Below, piece by piece: positions 24,701-36,700 of a stretch of DNA of 64,000 bases. Made by a program: the position numbers and the translations under genes. The notes beneath the pieces are model-generated. The model was not told the origin of the DNA and made no database searches. It saw only the letters and a program-made list of their open reading frames with translations. Numbering within the stretch: position 1 is the stretch's first letter; each line of letters opens with the position of its first letter. Origin of the DNA: Allokutzneria sp. A3M-2-11 16. GTDB lineage: Bacteria; Actinomycetota; Actinomycetes; Mycobacteriales; Pseudonocardiaceae. Where the stretch lies: NCBI RefSeq assembly GCF_024213555.1, contig NZ_JANAVO010000004.1, positions 248,001 to 312,000 of the forward strand, written 5' to 3'.

Positions 24701-27700
24701 CGCCGACATCCAGCGGCTGCGGCCGGACTCGGCACAGCCCGAGCTGGTCTCCGCCGACACGGACACGATGCTCCAGGACGCGACGACGCGCCTGGGGGCT
24801 CTCGCCGAGAACCTGGACCGGGTCAAGAAGGTCGAGGTCCGGGCAGGCGCCGGTCGGCCGTCCGTGCGCATCGAGTTCGAGTCCGCGCACCGGCACCCGA
24901 AGCTGCCCGACTTCATCGTGATCTTCGTGTCGGCCTCCGACGGCCTGCTGGTCCCGTACATCCCCAACACCACGGGCAGCGACCTGACCACCGGCCGCGG
25001 CGGGGAGGGCCGCTGGTACGAGATGCTGCTGCCCGACCCGGCCGGGGACGGCACGAGGCTGGAGGCCGAGGCGCTGGAGCGCTGGCTGGCCGAGCACCTC
25101 GGCGACATCGTGGCCGTCGCCCCCCACGTGCACCCGTGGGGCAAGCGCCAGCTCGCGATGAACTCCGGGCTCCGCTCGCTGGGCAGCGGCGGCCTCAGCG
25201 CGCTCACCAGCGCGGCGCAGGGCGACGTGGTGGCGACCGGTCAGGCCGTCGCCGAGGTGGGACAGGCCGTTGGCCAGGGCATCGCCTCGATCATGACCAG
25301 CCAGCGGATGCTGGAGCAGGCGGGCACGAACACCCGCCGCGGTCTGCGGCGGGAGTCGACGACCCCGCGGTCGATGGACGACCTGGCCAAGCACGGCCTC
25401 GACAGGCTGGGCAAGGCCGCAACGGCCCTGCGCGAGGCGATCGAGGAACGCGCGGACGACCCGGACGTCGCCGCACGGCGGCGACAGCTGCTGGAGCAGC
25501 TGGCCGAGGCCGAGCTGGAGGTCGATCGCCAGAAGATCGTCGACGACTTCGACGCACTCGTCACCAACGGTGAGCTGACCGGGATCACGAACGTGGCCGA
25601 GGTGCGCCGGATCGGCCCCGGCACGTACATGATCATGGTCGACGGGGTGGACGACCCGGGCCCGTGGGAGATCTCCGCCAAGCTCCGCAGCAACCACCGG
25701 CGCCACCTGCTCCTGCGCGTGGTGCCCGGGGTGCCGGGTGAGCCCACCGTGCTGCGGCCCAACGAGGGCGACGCGGACGCGATGGTCATCGGCACCGACG
25801 CGCGCGCCATGATCAGCGAGATCCGGGGGTGGGCCGCGGAGATCCGCCACGGGGCGACCGGGGTCGCCGGCCAGGCGAACTTCGTCCGGATGGAGATCGG
25901 TTCCGGCAACCTCGGCAGCTTCGTCGGCCGCGCCACCAGCCAGCTCGCCGGTGGTGGGGCCAGCCCGGCCAAGATGCTCTTCCAGGTGCTCAGCACGGCC
26001 GTCGCGATCAGCGTCAACAGCGTCGTGACCGGCTGGAACATGGCGGGCAACAACATGCGGGACAAGGTGAACGGCTACCTGATGTCCCGCGACTCCGCGC
26101 TGATCTCCGACCACCGGGCCCAGTACGCACTGGCGTACGGCCACGGTTTCCTCAACGCAGAGCAGCAGCTCCGGGACGTCTACCTGCAGTTCGCGGCGGT
26201 CACCGGCGAGCTGAACCCGGTGACCGCGCAGATCCTGCGCGAGCTCAACGCCGACGAGAACGCCGTGCCGCACGAGGTCCTCGACCGGCACGGCATCGAC
26301 GGGAGCGCGCTGCCGGAGAACTGGACCGACGCCGATCTCGACCGGCTGGCCCGGCAGACCCACCCGGACGCCGAGCTCCCGCCCGCGCCGGTGGAGCACG
26401 AGATCATGGCCTCCGACATCGAGCTGCGCCAGCTGCCGGTGGGCATGGCCTCGGTCGAGTGGGTCGCCGGGCTCGCCGAGCTGGACCACGAGACCGGGGT
26501 GCGGTTCGAGATCCTCGACCCCGCCGACCCCCGGCACACCTCGACGCTGGAGCGGCTGGAGCGGGAGCTCGCCCTCGCCATGATCACCACGGAGGCGGAC
26601 GAGCAGGGGATCAGGACGATCTACCTGTCCCCCGGCGCCTTCTCCAGCATGGAGATCCTGGTCGACGCGGTCGCCGAGGAGCTGGCGCACCGCGACCAGC
26701 TGCGCGACGGCCACACCCCGGGCAACACGCCCGTCGACGTGCTGGAGCGCAACGCCCGGGCGCACGCCGAGGCGGCCTTGCAGCGCCTGCGGGACAAGCT
26801 CGCCCAGGGCCCGGCGATGCCCGACACGCGGTACGCGGAAGAGGATTTGGCCCAGGGCCCGGTCCCGTACTTGTTCCACTCCCCGGGCGTGACCCCCCAG
26901 AACGGCGATGGAGGAGACGACAGTGGCAGTGCAGTTTCGGGTGACGATCGTGGACGACCTGCCGACGAGGTCGGGACTCCTGGTGTCGGGGTACCTGACG
27001 GCGGGGACGATGACGGACGACGTGCTGCTGCGCGATCCGGAAACGGACGGGCAGTGGCAGGTGCTCGGGGTGGAGTTCCCGACACCGAGGGCACGGGCCG
27101 AGGGCAGGACGACGGTGCTCGTGGAACGGTCGGAGACGCCGCCGCGGCCGGGGATGACGCTCGTCAGCTGACCCGGCCCGCGGCCACCGACGTCCCGCCG
27201 AACACCGGCCAGGGCGTCCCGGCCGCCGCGATCGACTTCATCGCCTTCCACGCCAACGCGTTCCGCGCGCTGGGCGGAGAGGTCGTGATCGTCGACGGGA
27301 TGGAGGACAGCCGGTGGATCGGCTTCTTCGAGAAGGCGGCGGCACTGGTGGCCGAGCCGACCGGCGACCCGCAGGCCGACAAGGGCCGCCAGTACCTCAA
27401 GGACGCGCTCCAGTACGGCGAGAAGATCCTCGTCGCGCACGTGAACGGCGAACCCCACGCCGCGGCCCGGATCACCGAGTCGAACGGCACCGTCGAGATC
27501 TCCGCGCTCGGCAGCTCCCACGAGCCCGGTGTGCGCGGAGCCGCGGTCGCCGTCGAACTCGTGCTCGCGCAGTACGTGGTGGACAACGACCTGGCGGTGG
27601 CCAGCGTCGCCGACGCGGACTCCAGGCCGTTCCACAACGCGATCGGCCGCCAGCTGGACAAGACCGTCGCCCGGTTCGGCGCCGAGGACCTCAACTCCTT

Positions 27701-30700
27701 CTGGTCAGCGGAGGACGCGCGGCAGATCGTCGACGGCGTCCAGGGGCGGATCGCCACCCAAGCCGAGCCCGCGACGGTGCCCCGCCCGCCCGCGATCATC
27801 CCGCCGCACTCCGGCGAGGACGTCCCCGCGGAGGCGCTGGACTTCATCGCCTACTACACCGACCGGTTCCTCGGCGACGGCGGGCGCATCACCGTGGTCG
27901 AGGACGGTACGGCGAGGGCAGCCGAGTTCGAGCGGCAGGCGCTGGCGCTCACCCAGAGCGGACCGGAGAGCACGGAGCGGGAACGGTACGGCCGGAAGAA
28001 CGTGCTGGAATCCTTCCGCAAGGACCACGACTTCGTCATCGTCGCCCACGACGCCAACGGCATCCAGGGAACCCTGAGCGTCAAGAAAACCGACTCCGGC
28101 TACGAGGTGCAGGGGCTGGGCAACGCTTACCGCGGTGCTTCGGGCGCGGGCACCGCCCTCCAGTACGCCCTGGCCGACCTGGCCCACCGGGACGGCACCG
28201 GCGTGCGGAGCGGGTACTCGAAGGAGGACGCCGAGGGCTACCACGCGGTCATCGGCCGCCGCCTCGACGAGGTGGCCTACCAGCTCGACGACGAGTACCT
28301 GTACCTGCTCGACGTCCACGCCGACTCCGAGGAGCCCGAGGCCGACGCGCTCTACCAGTTCGGCACCGAGTTCCAGGACAGGGCCAAGTACAACTCCGTG
28401 TGGACCGCGGGCGACGTCGAGCGGGTCGCGAACGGGGTGCGGGAGCGCCTCGGCGGGCGCGGCTGGGAGTCGCCGGAGGCCGACCCGGCCAGCACCACGG
28501 GACGGGAGCTGGCCAGGGCCGAGAAACTCCGCATGGTCCAGGAAGCCGCGGAGAAGGCCGGGCTCCTCGAACAGCTCAACGGTGTCACGGTCGTCCCGAT
28601 CGACGACGCGCCGACCGTGGACTGGATGCGGGAGGAGAACGCCCGCGGCTCCACGCCGGTCGAGAAGCACGGCCGGGAGATCTGGCTGAGCCCGGCCGCG
28701 TTCGCCAACCAGGACACCCTCATCGAGGTGCTCGCGCACGAGCTCGCGCACGCCCAGCAGCTGCGCGCCGGGCTCACCCCGTCCACCACCAGCGTCAGCG
28801 TGCTCGAAGCGCACGCCCGCGCCTCGGCCGACGCCGCGCTCGCCAGGGCTCGCGGCGAGACCCCCGCCGAGGTGCGGTTGCCCGAGCGCACCGGGCAGGC
28901 TCCGACCTCTGCCACCGACGAGATCCAGCACCTGTTCGAGGGCTGGCCGCCGATCGAGCCCAACGTCGGCCGGGGTGTCCCCGAGCAGGCCATGGACTTC
29001 ATCGCCGACCACGTCGGGCAGTTCTTCGCCAGTGGCGGCCGGATCACCATGGTCGCCAACGACACGCCGGAGTGGGCGGAGTTCGAGCGGCAGGCGCTGG
29101 CACTCACCCGGAGCCGGGGGGAGACGCCCGAGCGCATCGAGTACGGGCGGATGAACGTGCGCAGCTCCTTCACGCAGCCGCACGACGTCGTCCTGGTCGC
29201 CCACGACGCCAACGGGATCCAGGCGTCGCTGGGCGTCAAGATCGAGGGCGGCAGCCTCGCCGTGACCGCGCTCGGCAACGCCTACCGGGGCGTTCCCGGC
29301 GCGGGCACCGCGCTCCAGTACGCCCTCGCCGACCTCGCCGCACAGCAGCAGCGCCAGGTGGTCAGCAGCTTCGAGTTCGACAGCCTCGCGCCCTACCACC
29401 AGGCGATCGGCCGCCGGACCGGCGACGAGGCCGAGCAGGTCCAGCCGGGCTTCGACGGACTCGGCTCCGTGTGGACCCTCCAGGACGCCGCGCAGGTCGC
29501 CGACGGCGTGCGGGAGCGGCTGGGCGGCCGCCGGTGGGAGTCCCAGGAGGCCGACACCGTCGACGTCGCGGAGCGGGAGCGCGTCCAGGACGAGAAGCTC
29601 GCCGCCGTCGAGGCCGCCGCGGAGCGCGCCGGGCTCACCGCCTACCTCGACCTCGTCGACTACGTCGAGTTCATCGACGACGCGCCGACGCTGGCCTGGA
29701 TGGAGCGGGAAGGCGCGCTCGGGGCGACCCCGGTCGACAAGGGCGGCGAGGAGATCTGGCTCGCGCCGGGCGCCTTCGCCGACGAGGCGACCCTGATCGA
29801 GGTGCTGGCGCACGAGCTGGCCCACGTCAAGCAGCTCCACTCGGGCCTGGACCCCACGAACACCCCGGTGAACGTGCTGGAGACGCACGCGCGGCTGGTC
29901 GCCGAGGTGGCGCTCGCCAGGGCGGGTGGCCAGACCAGGCCCGACGTGCCGCTGCCCACCGAGGACTCCTCGCGGGTGGACAAGGACGAGATCCTTACGC
30001 CGTTCCTCTTCCACAGCGAGGACCACGGGCACACGGCACCGTCGATCGACGCGATCCCACCGAACACCGGCCTCGGGGTGCCCGACGCGGCCGTCGAGTT
30101 CCTCGCCGCACAGGCGAAGGAGTTCCTCGGGCGGCACGGGGCGTTCGTGGTCCTCGACCCGAGCACGAGGAACGCGGACATCGTCGCCTTGGAGCAGTTC
30201 CGCCGCATCGCGGCCGAGCTGTCGGACGACGAGGGCGGCCCCGCGCTGCGCGAGGCGCTGGCCAACGGTGAGGCGTTCGCCATCGCTCACGTGGAGGGCC
30301 GGGTCGAGGCCGTCATCGGCTTCACCAACGCAGACCAGACCTCCTTCGAGGTCATCTCGACCGGCAGCACGAACACCGCCGCGCTCGGCACCGCCGAGTT
30401 CGCGCTGATCGAGCGCGCGAACGCGAACTGGCTGCCCGTCAACGAGAACATCGACCAGCGGTCCGAGCAGACCGCGCTGCACAACGCGATGGGGCGCAGG
30501 CTGGGCGCGGAGCACCCCTCGTTCAACTCCGCCTGGTCCGTGGAGGACGTGCGAACGCTCAACGACGCGGTCAACGCGCGGCTCACCGGTGCCCCGGCTT
30601 ACCTGCTCCTGAACGAGCGGGGCGAGTCCGTCGTCACGCTCGACGAGCTGGTCCCGGCACTGCGCGCGATCCCGGGCGTGCGGGTCGAGGTGGCCGACGG

Positions 30701-33700
30701 CGCGCTGCCCCGGATCACCTTCACCGAGTCCGGGACGACCGTCGAACTGAACGTCGTCCGCAAGTGGACGGCGGAGCGCACCTCGACCGACGTCCGGTAC
30801 AGCCCGGCGGGCGGCCCGGCCGTGCTGACCGTCTCCCTCGGCCACTTCAAGACCAAGGCCGAGGTGCTGGCGCAGCTCGCCGAGCTGGTGGCCGTGTTCG
30901 GCGCGGAGGCGGCCCCGGCCGACATCGCGCTCGTCCCCGCCGACGTGGCCGGGCGCCTGGCGAAGCTGAACGTGATCGCCGACCAGATGGTCACGACCTT
31001 CGACCCGGAAACCCGCGAGGCCCTGGCCGAGGAGTTCGGTTTCACCGCGCTCCAGCTCACCGTCCCGCAGCCCGGTGGCGGCGTGCTGACCGTCGCGGAG
31101 GCACTGCCCAGGTTCGTCGAGGCGGGGCTGCTCTCGCCGCGCGCCCGGGCGATGCTGCGGGAGCAGGCCGCGTTCCGGGACGTGGTGGTGGCCCCTGACG
31201 CCGACGCCGTGGCGGCCACGCCGGTGGCGCCGATCCAGCCGCTCGCGCCGCGCCCCGCCTTCAACAACTCCCCCCGCGACAGGGTGAAGCTGATCGAGGA
31301 GCTGGCCGTCTCGGGCGCGGTCGCGGAGCTGACCGCCGAGGCCGAGGACGACTTCTCCTCCGTCGAGGTCACGCTCGGTTCGCTGGAGTTCGAACTGATC
31401 GTCCTTTCCGGCAACACTCCGAACGAGCACATGATCCCGCAGGCGACCTTCGGGTTCATCCCGCTCGTGGAGGCGTCCGCGCCGCTGTCCAGCATGGTGA
31501 GGACGGATCGCGACAAGCAGCAGAAGATCTACCTCATCGTGCCCGCCGAGCTCGGCACCGACCGGATCACCCGGGAGATCGCCTACTACCTCGGTGGCGT
31601 CGCGGAGAACGTCGAACCGCCGAAGGCGAAGGCGACGGAGGCGGAGCGGGCCGCGGCCGAGCAGGAGGAGCGGCGGCGCAGGCACCTCGCGGGTCAGGTC
31701 GCGGTCCTGAACCTCGTGGCCTACCAGTGGTCGGTTCGCTTGCAGGACAACGGTTTCGACCGGGAAGCGCTGGCGGCGGCGCAGGCGGAGATCCTGGACT
31801 TCGCCGACCAGGTCCTCGTGGCCTTGCCGGAGGACGGGCGCGCCGCGTTCATCGACGAGCGGCTCTCCGCCCCGGCGCGCACGTTGCTGGGCGAGCGCGA
31901 GTACCTGCTGCGCATCGCCGCCAGGGACGCGCTCGGCGCGCTTCCGGAGTCGCAGCAGCAGCGGTTGCCGGGAGACCTGCACGGGGTCGCCAACACCGAC
32001 GTGGACCTGATGCGCGAGGCCGCGGGCCCCCGTAGGCCGCGGACGGCAGCGCCCGAGCAGGAGTTCCCGCCCGCGGAGGTCACCCGGGTCCTCGACGAGC
32101 GGGAGGGTCTGCGGGCGCCGTTCCTCGGGCACGAACTGCTCGCCGCCGACCACCGGCCCGACTCGCGGACCAGGGAGGGCCTGTCCACCGCGATGCGGGC
32201 GGTCAACCCGCTCGGCGCGGCCGATCCCACGGTGGCGCTCAGCGACGCCGACGCCGCGATGGCGCTGCACGACCACCTGTCCGAGACCGCCCGGTCGGTG
32301 GTCGCACCGCGCACCTTCGACGGCTTCGCCGACGGCGACGTCACCAGGCCCACCGGCACGGAGTCCGGTCGTCTCGGCCGCCTGGAGGACCGGGGCGGCC
32401 GGTTCCAGCGGGTCCCCGCCGGGCAGTCCCCGGCCGAAGCGCTGACGGGGGCCCTGCGGTCCACCGCCAACGGGTTCGCCTATGTGGTCGTGCACCGAGC
32501 GGGCCCGGACGGTGAGCCGGTGTCCCGGGTGTACGGCGCGAGGATCGCGGACGGCGAACTGGTCCTGCTCGACCCCGCGCGAGTGGACTTCGCCCCTCTG
32601 TCCACATTGGACGATGGAGTGCTCGCCGTCGACGTGATGGTGTTCGAGGGCAATCAGGCCAGGCCGGTGCCCCGTCTCTCGCTGAGCCCGATCACCTCGC
32701 GCCCGCCGACCGCCGCCTACCTCGAAGCCCTCCCGGACTTCGAGCGGCGCGGGTGGATCGAGACCGGCCTCCGGGCCATGCGGGCCGAACAGCGCGGCCA
32801 GGACATGAACGCCGTCCTCTCGCCGAACGCGGCCCAGCACTTCGCCGGGTTCCGGGACCGGGCGGCGCGGCTGCAAATGCGCGCGCTGGCCGAGACCGCG
32901 GACGCCAGGAACAACCCGGAGCTCTTCGGCAAGGCCGTGCGCCAGTGGGAGGCCATCGCCCAGTGGCGCGGCGTCACCCTGGAGCAGCTGCTCGCCACGG
33001 CGTGGCAGGCCGGACTGCACTCCCTGGCCGAGGTCCGCACCGCGGACGTGGGCACGCCGACCCTCTACGACCTGGATGAGGGCACCAACCCGAAGAAGAC
33101 GCACAAGCTCAACGAGGACCTGGCGAAGCGGGCGGAGGCGCTGCGCGACGCCGAGGTCAGCGAAGAGGCGCAGCGGGACCTGACCGCGTACCCGCACGTG
33201 TTCGCCGCGGTGAACTCGCTCTACGACGCGGAGCTCCCGTCGAACGAGCCCGCATCGCCCTACCTGCGGCCCGGTGGTCTGCTGCCGCCGTTGACGCTGG
33301 AGCTCCAGCAGGCGGGCAAGGCACTCGGCGCGGACGCCTCCGGCAGGCTCGCGCCCCGCCAGGCCCCGAAGAAGCTCGCCAAGTGGATCTTCGACGTGGA
33401 TGCAGCGAGCCCGGTGGAGAAGCTGCTCGCCCTCAAGTCGATGTACCAGGACGGGCGGCTGAAGCTGCCCGCGAAGGAAACCGTCAACGGCTACGAGCGC
33501 AAGCAGACCAAGAAGGGGACCGTCGCCGAGCCGATCCGCGGAGAGCTCGACCCGATCGGCCGGTTGTCCCTGGTCACCGGCGCCCAGGTGCAGACGGTGG
33601 CGCGCTTCGCGCCCGCCCGGACGCCGGACGAGGAGGTGCGGCGCCTCGCCCAGCACCAGGCGGCGGTCGCCAACCAGCTCCGCGAGGTCGTCGGCGACGG

Positions 33701-36700
33701 CGGGATCGCGATGATCCTGCACATCACCGAGGACGACCCGACCGGACGGCGCGGGGCCGTGTTCCTGGTCAACCACGGTGGCGAGATCCACGTCCACGCC
33801 GCCGAGGACATCGAGATCGACAAGCCGTTCGCGAAGGTCGAGGGAGTCACCAAGCGGCTCCTCTCCCGCCGCGGGTCGAACCCGCCGATGGCGGAGATCC
33901 GCGACGTCAGCCGGGTGGACGTCGTGATGTTCAACAGCGACGGCAGCCAGGCATACCTGCCGGTCGCCGTGCCGAGCGAGCTGAACACCGTCCCGCCGAG
34001 CGCGGCGGTGCTCGACGACCAGGCCCACACCGCCAGGGCGCGGGCCGAGGCGGTCGCCGTGGCCGGGGCCCACCTCGCGGCCGAGCTGGAGATGCCGCGC
34101 GGGCTCACCCCCGAGCTGGTCGAGATGTACTCCTCGCTCTCCGACCAGCGGGCGAAGGCGCACTTCCACATCTGGTTCAACGCCACCGGCCAGAACGCCG
34201 AGAGGCTCCAGCGGGCGCTGGAGTCCTTCATGGCGCTCGCCGAGGACCGGGCGCTGCGCGACGGCGAGGACGTCCCGACGCTGGAGACCGCCCTCATCGC
34301 GGCCTGGCGGGACTCGGCAGGTGCGTATCTGACCGATCGCGCGCCCGCGGCGAACACCGCGGAACTGGTCGACCAGCTGCCGCACGAAGTCGCCCAGCCG
34401 TTGAACGCCGCGCTGGCCGACTCGGTGCGTCCGGCCGACCCGCACTACGCCGACGCCGTCGACATCACCGCCCACCAGCACCCGGCGACCACCCCGGTGG
34501 AGATCGCCGAACTCCGCGCCCGCGCGGGTCTGCCCGCCGACCACCTCCCGTCCGCGGAGTCCGACCGGCGGCTGGCCCGCGCGGCGTTCGCGGAACAGCA
34601 CGAGGGCAACGCGGAAATGCTGGCCCTGCTGGAGGATCACGAGTTCTACTACGACCGCGGCGGGCGCACGATGGTCCTCGCCCACCGCGGCGTCGGCGCG
34701 CTGGTCGACCTCTACCACTCCCCCGACAGCCCGCGGAGCCCGCGGAACCCGACCGTCTACGTCAACCGCACGACCGGCCACAAGCAGGACTGGACGGTCG
34801 ACCGGCACCGACCGTCCACTCAGGACGACCGGACCTTCGGCATGCTCGTCAGCCCGTCCGATATCTCCGGCGACCTGGTGCAGCACAGGGACCTGTTCCA
34901 GGCCATGCTCGGCTTCGTCGCGACCGATCCGGAACACGCGTTCGCCCAGTTCCAGAACCACCCCAACGAGGCGGACCTGGTCGTGGTGACGCCGTTCCAG
35001 GCGGTCTCGGACGGCTCGACCGCGGTTCCCGCGGGCCGGGTCCCGGTCGCGGTGACCCAGCAGCTGCCGACCTACGACCAGGGCGCCGAGGAGCGCACCC
35101 CGCACTGGATGCGGCTCTGGGAGAAGGTCTACTCGGTGTTCTCGGCGCCGCAGGCGTCGTACCTGGCCGACCACAGCCCGCTCACGGCGAGCGAGTTCGG
35201 CAAGGTCGTCACCTCGCTGACCGGTCTGCCGACGCGGACCGCGCCGGTGGCGACGACCGAGCTGCCGCAGCTGGTGCGGACCCTGCACAACCAGAACCTG
35301 CCGATGTACGCCCTGCTCGGCGAGGACTCGCCGAGGTACGTCGCCGTGATCCCGTTGTCGGGCGACCAGGTGCTGGTGCCGAGTCACCCCGACCACCCGG
35401 GCGGCACGGTGCTGACCGTCGCCGAGCTGGCCGCGGCCGTGTGGACGACCGCGCTGGTGTACCCCGACAGCTCGATCACCGTCGACGTCCCCGCGTCGAC
35501 CATCGCGACGCCCTTCGCCGAGAACGGCCGGATCACGGTGGTGCAGCCGGGAACGGCGTCGTGGGACACCTTCGCCCGCCAGGCCGAGGCGCTCACCCGG
35601 AGCGAGCCGGGCACGTCCGAGCGGATCCGCGCGGGCCGGGACAACGTCCGCGACGCCTTCCGCACCGAGCACGACTTCGTCGTCGTCGCCCACAACGACG
35701 ACGGTGTCCAGGGCGCGGTGAGCGTCCGGGTCACTCCCGGCGGGCTCGTCGCGGTGCGGTCCGGCAGTGCTTACCGGGGCACGACGGGCGCCGAAGCCGC
35801 CGTCCAGGACGCCCTCGCCAAGCTCAACGAGGACCACCTGGCGGGCCACGCCTGGCAGGACCAGGTGGCCGACGCCCCCGCCCAGGCGCGGGTGATGGGG
35901 CTGGTCCACGAGCAGTGGATGGCCGAGGTCCACGAGGCGGCCGAGGCGGCCGGGCTCGGGCACCTGCTCCAGGGCGACAACGCGGTCAAGGTCGTCCTCG
36001 TCGACGACGGGCCGACACTGGACTGGATGGCACGGGAGGGCGCGCCCGGCGCCACGCCCGTCGACAAGGGCGGCAACGAGATCTGGCTGGCGCCGAGCGC
36101 CTTCGCCGACCCGGAGACCCGCATGCGGGTCGTGATCCACGAGCTGGCGCACGCCCAGCAGCTGCGCGCCGGGCTGAGTCCTGCCAACACCTCCGTCGCC
36201 GTGCTCGAACAGCACGCCCACGACGTGGCGAACGCCGCGCTCGCCGGAAACCCCGGCACCGTGCCCATGCCCGCTCCCGGGAACCCGAAGGAGGGCGGCG
36301 AGCACGTCCGCTTCCTGTTCCACGGTGACGGCCACGACCACGCGTCACCGGCGGGCACGGTCGAGGGCCTGGCCGCCGTCGACGAACTGTTGGCGGTCAT
36401 GGGGCCGCTACCCGGCATGACCGTCGAGACGGAGGGCACGGACCTGCCGCGGGTCACCTTCCACAGCTTGGGCCGCTCCGTCGACGTCGCGCTGCGCACC
36501 ACCACCGACCGCGACACCCGCTGGGCGCATTCGTCGACGTACACCAGTGCCACCGGCCGCACCGTCGCCATCATCGAGGTCCCTGCGGGCAAGGACGTCA
36601 CCGACGCGGCGGTCGAGGTCGCGGAGGTGCTCGGGACCGTCGGGGACTCGCTGCGCCAGGTCGGCGCTCTGGACGAGCTGAGCACGCCGAGCATGAGCGA

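Noticed and set aside
26890-26892. TGA as the real end of the first half of the giant gene through a sequencing frameshift
   Set aside because: It is in frame 1, while the giant frame keeps high GC3 up to about 26905, so no frameshift upstream of it is supported; a lost stop just after is a better explanation.
27705-36341. A 2,878-codon open frame on the minus strand, and similar long antisense frames (for example 10185-14882, 20670-27635, 36408-40340, 44580-49943)
   Set aside because: They are opposite the giant gene, have low-complexity Arg/Gly/Leu/Val-rich products and no recognisable domains; they arise from high GC3 on the coding strand.
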